Origin: Microplitis mediator
Lineage: Eukaryota; Arthropoda; Insecta; Hymenoptera; Braconidae
Direction: 5' to 3'
Assembly (NCBI RefSeq): GCF_029852145.1
Contig: NC_079974.1
Location: 23,228,082-23,292,081 of the forward strand
Length of the DNA: 64,000 bases
The notes beneath the pieces are model-generated. The model saw only the letters and a list, made by a program, of their open reading frames with translations. It searched no databases and was not told where the DNA came from. Shown here piece after piece: positions 27,101 through 33,501 of this stretch. Both the position numbers and the translations under genes were made by a program. Numbering within the stretch: position 1 is the stretch's first letter; each line of letters starts with the position of its first letter.

Positions 27101-28140
27101 TAACCAAATGTCTGCTGAATATTTATTCATGACAGACAAACTCTACGATGTTAGATACGACACTGGTGACAAAGTAATCCAATGTGGTCGTCACAATGAC
27201 ATTTTTAAATTGTGGTTGCAAGGCACCTTGGTTTCAATCTAATCGCTCAAATAGACTAGTTTCGGTCAATTTTACCCCTCCTTCACAAAATAGTAGCAGA
27301 TAAATTCGAAACTCATATCAATAACATCCTTATTCGCGATTTTGTAACTGTTCTGTATCTCGAAATCAATGCAGTGAAAAATTATAGGTTTTAATTAAAT
27401 TTACGTTCTTTTTACACAACTTTGCTGTTAATTTACTAAATGATGGCAATAATTATCTCATTAAAGGGTCTTTTGATCAGCTGTAACCAAATGTCTGCTG
27501 AATATTTATTCATGACAGACAAACTCTACGATGTTAGATACGACACTGGTGACAAAGTAATCCAATGTGGTCGTCACAATGACATTTTTAAATTGTGGTT
27601 GCAATGGCGTGCCAAGGTACCTTCAGTTCTAAATCCAAGCCCAGCAAACAACAAACCGAAATTTTGATAATAACAAATAATATTTTAGGGTACCGAGGGC
27701 TTCGAAAAACTGATCGACAAACTGATGGAACTGAGTGAATATATGGTCAAGCGCATTAAGCAAATGTCTGATAGATTCTACCTGATCCTAGAACCAGAAC
27801 TGGTCAATGTCTGTTTCTGGTACTTGCCAACACGGGTACGAAACATGCCACACAGTCCTGAGAGGGAAAAAATTCTCGGCGAGGTCAGAATTTATTTTTT
27901 CAGTCTCCGATCACTTCGAGTGACAACAAAAAAAATTTAACTGGGAAATTTATTATTTTTCTGCAGATCTGTCCCATTCTAAAGAACAGAATGATGGAAT
28001 CCGGTACATTGATGGTTGGCTACCAGCCAGACGACCGCAGACCAAATTTCTTCCGTAACATAATATCGAGTGCTGCAGTAACGGAAGCTGACATCGATTT
28101 CCTACTCGCTGAAATGGATCGACTTGGCCACGATCTCTAA
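3117..28140 (+). CDS. Gad1: Glutamate decarboxylase (GAD), ten coding exons
   Basis: PLP-dependent enzyme that converts glutamate to GABA, the main inhibitory transmitter, in the cytosol of GABAergic neurons. Coding exons: 3117-3173, 4225-4315, 7519-7755, 16733-17049, 17128-17379, 18943-19010, 24523-24601, 27467-27616, 27689-27883 and 27967-28140. Phases agree throughout. From ATG 4258 the protein is 509 aa, close to the usual 510 of insect GAD. An in-frame upstream ATG at 3117 in a better start context adds 30 residues, giving 539 aa. Visible hallmarks are LKYQVKTGHPHFFNQLS, ILAPGGSISNLYA, FFVNATAGTTV, HVDAAWGGG, the PLP-lysine motif TWNPHKLMGALLQ, and GYQPDDRRPNFFR near the C-terminus. Introns are large and full of MITEs. 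Exon 8 is preceded by a truncated tandem copy at 27084-27221. Family assignment is very secure; the start codon is not. Confidence 0.95.
3216..4144. mobile_element. TA-flanked inverted-repeat element (outer, nested host)
   Basis: The left end CACGGAAATAATTTTT is mirrored by AAAAATTATTTTCCCG on the right, and both ends are flanked by TA. The interior is non-coding and rich in the word ATTACTC and its complement. A separate MITE (3464-3707) sits inside it, so this element is the older of the two. It lies in a GAD intron. TA flanks suggest a Tc1/mariner-type origin, by inference only. Confidence 0.5.
3464..3707. mobile_element. Short MITE with CACAG ends and CTTGG/CCAAG words
   Basis: About 244 bp. 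The left end (CACAGAAAAAAAG, then TTTCTTGGCGCAAGAAA) is mirrored by TTGCGCCAAGAAA and CTTCTGTG on the right. The interior repeats the small palindromic theme CTTGGNNCAAG several times. It has no coding capacity and is nested in the 3216-4144 element. Confidence 0.65.
5021..5785. mobile_element. MITE built from TTCCCATAAT palindromic words, copy 1
   Basis: Terminal inverted repeats CACGGAAAGAAAATTATG and CATAATTTTCTTTCCGTG are flanked by TA. Both arms are arrays of variants of GGAACCATTCCCATAAT and ATTATGGGAATGG, so the element is palindromic at several scales. A unique AT-rich core (about 5480-5700) carries GTATTTGGC. A second copy lies in opposite orientation at 17575-18567 in a later intron of the same gene. 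It is non-coding; a Tc1/mariner-like origin is inferred from the TA flanks. Confidence 0.8.
5838..6316 (+). pseudogene. Coding-like fragment in GAD intron, frame broken, unidentified
   Basis: This stretch has protein-like composition in AT-rich intron DNA. One frame reads ESLFDYKKFMDDKDNLLFG and then hits a stop. The next frame continues with RGRCVVAYPWDRGNGKEVE and YSWAVKKGQLNLRWIYQNL. A third, at 6244, reads IDIDGVKDQERLQQVDGVAP and stops at 6316. I do not recognise the family. No clean splice sites join the pieces, so a decayed gene or transposon fragment is more likely than an active exon. A donor-like GTGAGA near 6312 leaves an alternative-exon reading possible. Confidence 0.3.
6553..7273. 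mobile_element. TTAA-flanked MITE, copy 1
   Basis: Ends GGGGGATAGCCACTGTGA and TTTCAGTGGCTATCCCCC are inverted repeats flanked on both sides by TTAA, the target site typical of piggyBac-type transposases. The roughly 720-bp interior is non-coding. A near-identical copy in the same orientation is at 20772-21497. It lies in the GAD intron between exons 2 and 3. Confidence 0.8.
7366..7398 (+). other. tRNA-like B box followed by a T run
   Basis: GGTTCGAATCC is a perfect RNA polymerase III B box, followed within 15 bases by TTTTT. No matching A box or acceptor stem is visible upstream, so this is at best a fragment of a tRNA or tRNA-derived SINE. Confidence 0.25.
8290..8520. repeat. Degenerate fragment related to the 1-kb palindromic elements
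   Basis: Contains AACGCTCTACAAAAAAGG followed by TCTCTTATCATTTTTCTGAT. The same phrase occurs in both arms of the palindrome at 25294-26308 and, in variant form, at 54287-55249. No inverted partner is visible here, so it looks like a remnant of one arm. Confidence 0.4.
8524..9271. mobile_element. G-rich-ended TIR element, GGCAGAGCGGCC sub-type, copy A
   Basis: Ends GGGGAGGGTGGGGCAGAGCG and its complement are flanked by TA. An internal second copy of the end motif (about 8667-8690) precedes poly-A/T-rich DNA, and internal words such as CATTTTGCCCC recur. The element is non-coding. Copies B (inverted) and C (direct) lie in the same GAD intron. Confidence 0.85.
9272..10949. other. GAD intron without recognised features
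   Basis: Intron DNA between two G-rich-ended elements. I see no exon-like reading frame, RNA gene or clear repeat boundary. The region around 10440-10790 is somewhat GC-richer and has a short minus-strand open frame with no recognisable product. Confidence 0.4.
10950..11699. mobile_element. G-rich-ended TIR element, copy B (inverted)
   Basis: Same family as copy A but in the opposite orientation: the sequence after the left end of A (TAAGCCAATTATTA) appears as its complement at the right end of B. TA flanks are present. Identity with A is high by eye over the whole roughly 750 bp. Confidence 0.85.
11700..13378. other. GAD intron without recognised features
   Basis: No supportable gene or repeat boundary. 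A short minus-strand frame around 12720-13070 reads as low-complexity and matches no family I know. Confidence 0.4.
13379..14059. mobile_element. G-rich-ended TIR element, copy C
   Basis: Same orientation as copy A, about 70 bp shorter because of an internal deletion near the right end. The last GGGG/CCCC match is decayed (CCCTT). TA flanks are present. It is probably older or more damaged than A and B. Confidence 0.8.
14060..15481. other. GAD intron without recognised features
   Basis: AT-rich intron DNA with a short (TA)n near 15246 and a GTAGCA run near 15180. No exon-like frame or RNA gene is visible. Confidence 0.4.
15482..16696. mobile_element. TIR element with AGTCTG/GATCTG words, hosting a nested hairpin
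   Basis: The left end TGCGCGGGTCGAAAAATTTG, continuing into GATCTG, is mirrored imperfectly by CAGATCTAATTTTTTGACCC and GGGTGCA on the right. The arms repeat AGTCTGATTGGACTA-type and GATCTG words. A hairpin MITE at 16066-16383 is inserted inside. The right edge lies only about 36 bp from GAD exon 4. Confidence 0.5.
16066..16383. mobile_element. Hairpin MITE with long arms
   Basis: The arms are inverted over about 130 bp: GAAAAATGTTGGCTCGAAA on the left against TTTCGAGCCAACATTTTC on the right, and the match continues inward through GTCGACNNAACTTGAAACAG to a short loop. The loop contains CATCGATAAG. It has no coding capacity. Confidence 0.7.
17575..18567. mobile_element. MITE built from TTCCCATAAT palindromic words, copy 2
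   Basis: Opposite orientation to the copy at 5021-5785: the core word GCCAAATACGATTTTTT is the complement of that in copy 1. Ends are CACGGAAAGAAAATTATGGG and its complement. The flanks (AACCCTCTG / TAGAGGGTT) are themselves inverted, so the element either landed in a small palindrome or the inverted repeat extends further. It sits in the intron between GAD exons 5 and 6. Confidence 0.8.
18568..19576. repeat. Intronic simple repeats around GAD exon 6
   Basis: Outside exon 6 (18943-19010) this stretch holds a run of short AGACTATAGACT-type repeats (about 19220-19275) and a (CA)n microsatellite near 19357-19372. Nothing else is recognisable. Confidence 0.5.
19577..20197. mobile_element. G-rich-ended TIR element, GGCAAGACGGCC sub-type (D)
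   Basis: Ends GGGGAGACCGGGGCAAGACG and its complement, with TA flanks. The architecture matches copies A-C (TA, GGGGAG ends, duplicated inner end motif, AAGCCACAAATAATAA near one end), but the core word differs: GGCAAGACGGCCCA instead of GGCAGAGCGGCCCC. Confidence 0.75.
20772..21497. mobile_element. TTAA-flanked MITE, copy 2
   Basis: Same orientation as, and near-identical to, 6553-7273. TTAA is present on both sides. The right terminal repeat is slightly diverged (GTGACCATCCCCC instead of GTGGCTATCCCCC). Confidence 0.8.
21498..22544. other. GAD intron without recognised features
   Basis: Intron DNA with a GC-richer stretch around 21700-22000 and a (CA)n run near 22005-22020. Open frames here have no recognisable product. 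Confidence 0.4.
22545..22975. repeat. Tandem duplication, period about 203 bp
   Basis: Two direct copies share TAGCGAAGTCTGGGAAAATT (22663 and about 22866) and ATGACGAAAAATT upstream. They differ by a few substitutions and small indels. Non-coding intron DNA. Confidence 0.7.
23718..24488. mobile_element. G-rich-ended TIR element, GGCAAAACGGGCCC sub-type (E)
   Basis: Begins TA then GGGAAAGGGGGCGGGGCAAA and ends in TTTTGCCCCCCCCTTCCCC then TA. It contains an internal partial duplication (TTTTTAACATGAAAAGTGTT twice within the first 170 bp). Same style as A-D with a further changed core word. It ends about 35 bp before GAD exon 7. Confidence 0.7.
24686..24753 (-). other. tRNA-like / SINE-like promoter element
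   Basis: The minus strand reads GGTAGTCTACTCAGTACCCG and, further on, AGCGGTTCGATTCCCGGTC. GGTTCGATTCC is a good Pol III B box, preceded at tRNA-like spacing by an A-box-like GTAGTCTACTCAG. The acceptor arms do not pair, so it is not a working tRNA. A tRNA-derived SINE head or decayed tRNA is likeliest. Confidence 0.4.
25294..26308. mobile_element. Near-perfect 1-kb palindrome (hairpin MITE), copy 1
   Basis: Left end AGAGTGTCTCAAAAAATCGA and right end TCGATTTTTTGAGACACTCT are complementary. The match runs inward for almost 500 bp on each arm with only scattered differences, to a loop of a few tens of bases around 25795-25820. It is embedded in TA repeats, so TA target-site use is possible but cannot be read. 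Not protein-coding. It lies in the GAD intron before the duplicated exon. Confidence 0.85.
26841..27606 (+). repeat. 383-bp tandem duplication covering most of GAD exon 8
   Basis: Copy 1 is 26841-27223 and copy 2 is 27224-27606, offset by exactly 383 bp. They differ at very few positions (for example ATATTAGCAG versus ATAGTAGCAG, and one or two others). Each carries intron sequence, the splice acceptor and the exon up to TTGTGGTTGCAA. The near-identity shows a recent event. Confidence 0.95.
27084..27221 (+). pseudogene. Truncated duplicate of GAD exon 8 lacking its splice donor
   Basis: Encodes GLLISCNQMSAEYLFMTD and onward, identical to the true exon at 27467-27616, but it breaks off after FKLWLQ. 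It lacks the last 12 coding bases (WRAK) and the donor. The acceptor is retained. Reading on gives GTLVSI then a stop at 27240-27242. If spliced in, it would truncate GAD just past the PLP-lysine region, so normal mRNA must skip it. Confidence 0.85.
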
Positions 28141-28530
28141 GCTGTCACCTCAGAAGTTATTGTTTTATTATTACTATCATTTAAAATCACGCTTATAATT
28201 TTAAATTACAATCTGACTATTGATACCACGAGGCAACCATGAATATTGAATCAAGACATATGAATCTCTCGTAAGGTGTCCAAGTGTACCGACGGTCTTA
28301 TAAACTTAAACTGCTTTGCCAAAGACTGTCAATGCACTTGTCACTTTACCAAATTTAGTAAATACTTAAAAGAAACTGTTAAATTATAACCAAATCATAT
28401 AAAAATATATAATTTATTGACAAACGTTGGTCTTAATTGAAAGTGGACATGACTAGATTTTTAAGCGACTCAGCATATCCAAATATAAATAAATAAATAA
28501 AATATTATAAATATATATTAAAATATATGG
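28141..28530 (+). other. GAD 3' UTR (approximate)
   Basis: Follows the GAD stop codon. AATAAA-type words occur near 28487-28500. The exact cleavage site is not determinable from sequence. Confidence 0.4.
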
Positions 28531-28838
28531 AGATTAATGCAAAGTATTTAACTATTTAATTATAAATCACGACGGAATTGTTTATGAATTGAAATAATGC
28601 AAGGAATTGTACGCGAGCTGGCTCGGAAAATAAATATTTTATGGCAGATAAATATCGAGATAAATATTTTAAAGATAAAGGGGATAAGTGTTAAAAGAAT
28701 ATTAGAAGGGACTGTAAGAATCGTGGGTTTCATTACTCTTCGTTTAATTTTTTTTTCCTTTTCTTTTTTTTAGAAATAACGCAAATAGTTTGGAGCCATA
28801 TTTTATTTTTAAAATTAATATTATTAATTTGACGCCCG

Positions 28839-29660
28839 AGCGGATCCGAATTACGGTAAATTCCCGTATTTTACCGCAAAATGCCGTAATTTACTTCGAA
28901 TTTGCCGTTAATTACTAAACTTTACGGAAATTTACGTCAATTCATCTGAATGCGGTAAATTACGGTATTTTTACGGTAAATATCGCAGTATTGCCGCAAA
29001 TTTTACGTTGAGTTGCCGCAATTTTACGAAAAATTGCCGCATTTTACGGTAAATTACGGCAATTCATCTGAATACAGGAAATTACGGCATTTTACGGTAA
29101 ATATCGCAGTATTGCCGCAAATTTTACGATAAATTGCCGCATTTTACGGTAAATTACGGCATTTTACGGTGAATATCGCAGTATTGCCGCAAATTTTACG
29201 TTGAGTTGCCGCAGTTTTTCAAAAAATTGCCGCATTTTACGGTAAATTACTGCAGTTCATCTGAATACGGTAAATTACGGCATTTTACGGTAAATATCGC
29301 AATATTGCCGCAAATTTTACGATAAATTGCCGCATTTTACGGTAAATTACGGCATTTTACGGTAAATATCGCACTATTGCCGCAAATTTTACGTTGAGTT
29401 GGCGCAATTTTACGAAAAATTGCCGCATGTTTCGGTAAATTACGGCAATTCATCTGAATACAGTAAATTACGGCATTTTACGGTAAATATCGCAGTATTG
29501 CCGCAAATTTTACGATGAGTTGCCGCAATTTTAAGATAAATTCGCCGTAAAAAGCGGGATTTTACCTAAATTATCGTAATTTGTCTCTTTTGCGGTAAAA
29601 TCCCGTATTTTGCGGTAATTTACGGTAAATTGCGCTAGTTTACCGTAATTCGGATCTGCT
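28839..29660. mobile_element. CpG-rich TIR element built of TTACGGTAAAT words
   Basis: Ends AGCGGATCCGAATTACGGTA and TACCGTAATTCGGATCTGCT are inverted repeats. Between them the words TTACGGTAAAT, GCCGCAAATTTTACG and TTGCCGCATTTTACGG recur many times in irregular tandem blocks; AATTCATCTGAAT or a close variant appears near 28942, 29060, 29235 and 29447. CpG is strikingly frequent for this genome. Non-coding. Confidence 0.75.
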
Positions 29661-29996
29661 AAAGTGAAATATTAAAAGAAAAAAAAAATTAATAACTAAC
29701 GAAAAGTATATTTAGCATGAAAATTATAAAATTAAAAAAAAAATATACAAAACCATGAAAGTACATGCTTTTTAAATTTAAATGACTTATTTATATTATT
29801 TAATTTAATTAATAATAATTAGCAAAAAAAACAGTCAATATTTTAATAAAAACAAATTTTCTTTTTTTTTCGAGAATTATGGAAAAAAGATTTAAAAATA
29901 ATAAATTCGAAAATATATAGATTTTACTCGACATTATTTAATGACCATCAGCAAATAATGACTAAGTTCAATAAAAATTATTTATAGATGTAATGA

Positions 29997-30027
<31 letters not shown>

Positions 30028-30978
30028 ATAAATTATAAATACAAATGAATATGTATTTATGTATTATACGTTTGCGTATAAACAATATATACCCTTTAGA
30101 AAAAAATAAATAAATAATTTTAAAAAACGCGCATGTGTAGAAGGGCAATAAAAATATCGGCGTCAATTCAGATCTGATAAATAATTAAAATAAATACGAG
30201 AATAAAAAAAAACTATGCAGTATTTAAAGTTGAGAAAATGTACGTCCAGTGTAGAAAATGCAACGCATTATTTAAATAATATAAAAAAGTATATATTTAA
30301 AAATATTATTTATTAAAATGAACGTGGTGTATTTTTAGATTGACAATTAATTAAATTAACCGACAAAAGGTATAATATTAATGACAAACAAAATAATATC
30401 TCCCGTTGAATTGTGAAAACTATTTTATTGACTAATGATCGATTCATTAGTCAGAAGCGTTACTATTTTTCCCAAACTAGTTTATGTCTATCAACTTAAA
30501 ATAAATCTGTATAAAGTTACTGTTATTGAGAATATATTTTAAAAATATTTATATTATTATTTCCAATTAAAAATTATTATTTTATTTAAGAGCTTTCTCA
30601 AACAATGTCCCCTACTTTTCAAAAATATTCAACGATCTTGAACTGTCATGGCCGTATTTGAATTTTATTAATTAATTAAAAAAGAACTAGAGCATTAATT
30701 AAAAAAAGGACAACGGACACTTTCAGAGGTATAGATTTAAAAAAAAATATTTACTGCTTTTATCAGTTAGGGGTAAAACGAAATTTTAATAAAATTTTCT
30801 TGTCATAATTTAAAATTTCGAATTTTTTAGTCTGACATTTATTTGAATTTCGATTAACTTCCCGCTAGTGATGCAAAATGGTCATCATTTTTATTTAATT
30901 TTATGTTCAGTCAGATCATATCTGCCTTTCATTATTACTCCCAACTGGTAACAGCAGTAAATTATTTTTTTAAATCTA
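29661..30978. other. AT-rich intergenic DNA
   Basis: No gene, RNA or element boundary that I can support. A (TA)n run lies near 30006-30030. Confidence 0.5.
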
Positions 30979-31197
30979 GGGTAGAGGTACCATTTGTGGC
31001 CACTGCTCCACTTTTCGACATTTAATCCTTTATTTTAATTAATAAAAAAGTGTAAAATAAAATTTTCATTTTAATAGCGGGATCGAAATATCTTCAAAGA
31101 TATTTTAAAAAATTGATTATGTTATTTGGTCTTTTACAAACTATTTTATTTAAATTTTTACTGGCCCTAAAGTGGCCAAAAACGGTACCTCTACTCT
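30979..31197. mobile_element. Small TIR element with GGTACC in its ends
   Basis: GGGTAGAGGTACCATTTGTG at the left is mirrored by GGTACCTCTACTCTA at the right; inner words TGGCCACT and AGTGGCCA also pair. The TA flank is clear on the left. About 220 bp, non-coding. Confidence 0.6.
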
Positions 31198-31216
31198 ATA
31201 TCTCGGAAAAATTGTA

Positions 31217-31725
31217 GGGGAGGGTGGGGCAAAGTGGGCCCCTTAGGGCAAAGTAGGCCCCCCTAAAATTCGGAAAGCTTCCAATATTTTTGGGCAAAGT
31301 GGGCCCCCCTAAAATTTGAGAGCAAAGTGAGCACACTGAAATTTTTTATGAACGAGGCTCATAATAAGTCACCTTTATTTTTTTACGACTATTCATTTAT
31401 TACTTATTAGCTTATTTATGGCTTACCCATTTTTGCCCACTTTGCCCCATATTTTAAAATTCGTAATTTATTATGAACACAGCTTATTCATAACATTTTC
31501 AAAGTGAAGAATTTAAAAAAAGTAAAACGAGCAATAAATTTGTCTCACACAATTTTTTTAGATGGGGGCCCACTTTGCCCCTAATTTTCGATTTTTCAAT
31601 TTTAATGGACACAGCTTATCAATGTTAAATAACAAACAAGGGCATATAAAGTAGTGTAACGAGTAAAAAAAAGTAAAGATAATCCCATTTCTAGCTTACG
31701 GGGCCCACTTTGCCCCACCCTCCCC
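31217..31725. mobile_element. G-rich-ended TIR element, GGCAAAGTGGGCCC sub-type (F)
   Basis: TA, then GGGGAGGGTGGGGCAAAGTG, with its complement CACTTTGCCCCACCCTCCCC then TA on the right. The end motif is repeated inside (GGGCAAAGTAGGCCCCCC and similar). The outer 12 bases match copies A-C exactly while the next 10 differ. Confidence 0.75.
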
Positions 31726-32450
31726 TAACTATGTCATCTTTTTCAATTAATAATTTGACTTTTTTCAATTAATTAATAAAATTAAATTACGGTCATGACA
31801 CTTGGAAGTCATTGAATATTTTCAAAAAGTAGGAGGCACTGTCTGAGGACGCCCTTAATTGAAATTTCATCTTGTATATACACTAACATCTTTCGTTAAA
31901 TCATTGTCATTGTAATTTATGGTAGGACTTAAATATAATATTCAAAGCGGTGAGCATAATATTAGTGAGCTTGCTAATTTAATTTAACAAAAATGTTAAT
32001 AAATAAAACGACAAAATCATACGTCTTCCACCCGCTGATAATTAAATGTTAGTGCCGTTTGATTAATTGATTAGAAATTTTAAATTTGTTTCCGTCACAA
32101 GTGCAACGAGATTATAAAATGTATAAGACGGACTTTTTAAATTTTGTTGATTGATTGTTAATTTTAGTTGATATATTTATTATTATTGTTGTAGTAATTA
32201 TAATCGTTTAAATTGCCTAAATATTATCCTGTATGTGAATATTCAAATAAAATGCTGTTATCCTAATAAAAAGTATTTCCTCTTGTATTTTTTTATTTAT
32301 TAATTTCCAAACTTTGGTAAAAATCTTTTCAGTATTTTCTATTATTGACATCGAAAAAGCCTAAAAAATAATGTGGGATGATAATCAATTGGTAGAATGA
32401 AAAAAAAATAAATAAATAACCGATCGACCCATAGAGAAGACGCTCAGACA

Positions 32451-32821
32451 CCCTGATCAACTGAAATCGATCGAATTAAACAGAATTAAATTTTTAATTC
32501 TATTTAATTCAGATAAATTCTGTTAATTCTGTACCTAACTTAAAAATAAATCCTGTATAATTCGGCAGGAAAACCAGAATTTGTCCAAATTAAAACGAAT
32601 TTAAATCATTCTATTCGGTTTAATTCTGATTAATTCTCCAATTTCTGGTTCTGAATCCGAATTAAACTGAATTAAAACGAATTTGAATATTTTAAATCGG
32701 TTTTATTCTGTTTAATTCAAATTCAAATTTTCAATTCAGTTGAATTCTGTTTTGCAGAATTCGACAGAATATAACAGAATTAAAATTTTTAATTCGGTCG
32801 AATTCAGTTGTTTAATCAGGG
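32451..32821. mobile_element. GAATTAAA-word MITE, copy 1
   Basis: Ends CCCTGATCAACTGAAATCGA and TCGAATTCAGTTGTTTAATC then AGGG are inverted. The interior is made of GAATTAAAACGAATTT- and TTTAATTCTG-type words. About 371 bp, non-coding, followed after 39 bp by a sister copy in the same orientation. Confidence 0.7.
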
Positions 32822-32860
32822 CACTCAAAATATTTTTTAACTTCAGTACTTTATGTGATT

Positions 32861-33226
32861 CCCTGATTAAACAACTGAATTCGATCGAATTAAACAAAAT
32901 TAAATTTTTAATTCAGATAAATTCTGTTAATTCGGTACCTAACTCAAAAATGAATTCTGTCTAATTCGGCAGGAAAACCAGAATTTGTCCAAATTAAAAC
33001 GAATTTAAATAATTCGATTCGGTTTAATTCGAAAATAATTCTCCAATTTCTGGTTCTGAATCCGAATCAAACTGAATTAAAACGAATTTGAAATTTTTAA
33101 ATCGGTTTTATTTTGTTTAATTCAAATTCAAATTTTCAATTCAGTTGAATTCTGTTTTGCAGAATTCGACAGAATATAACAGAATTAAAATGTTTAATTC
33201 GGTCGAATTCAGTCGTTTAATCAGGG
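32861..33226. mobile_element. GAATTAAA-word MITE, copy 2
   Basis: CCCTGATTAAACAACTGAAT at the left and its near-complement at the right, 366 bp, closely matching 32451-32821. It lies about 275 bp before the FAH start codon. Confidence 0.7.
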
Positions 33227-33501
33227 ATTTTATCTGCATCTAAGAAAAAACAATTATTTAAATTTTAAACTTCAATTAATTAAAATAAAATAGTAATTTT
33301 TGTTTTTATATTAAAAGTAACCAGTTTTACGGTAAAACACGTTTTGATAATTTTAAAACTAATAAACATGTGAATAATCAACGAGCTAGTCGACCTCGAT
33401 AGCGCCGGGATCACTAGTAACTTTTCAGCGGTTCGTGGATTCGTTTTAATCTACGCCGCGATATTGTACGCGACGGTGCTGCAACTGCTCAAGAATAAAT
33501 A

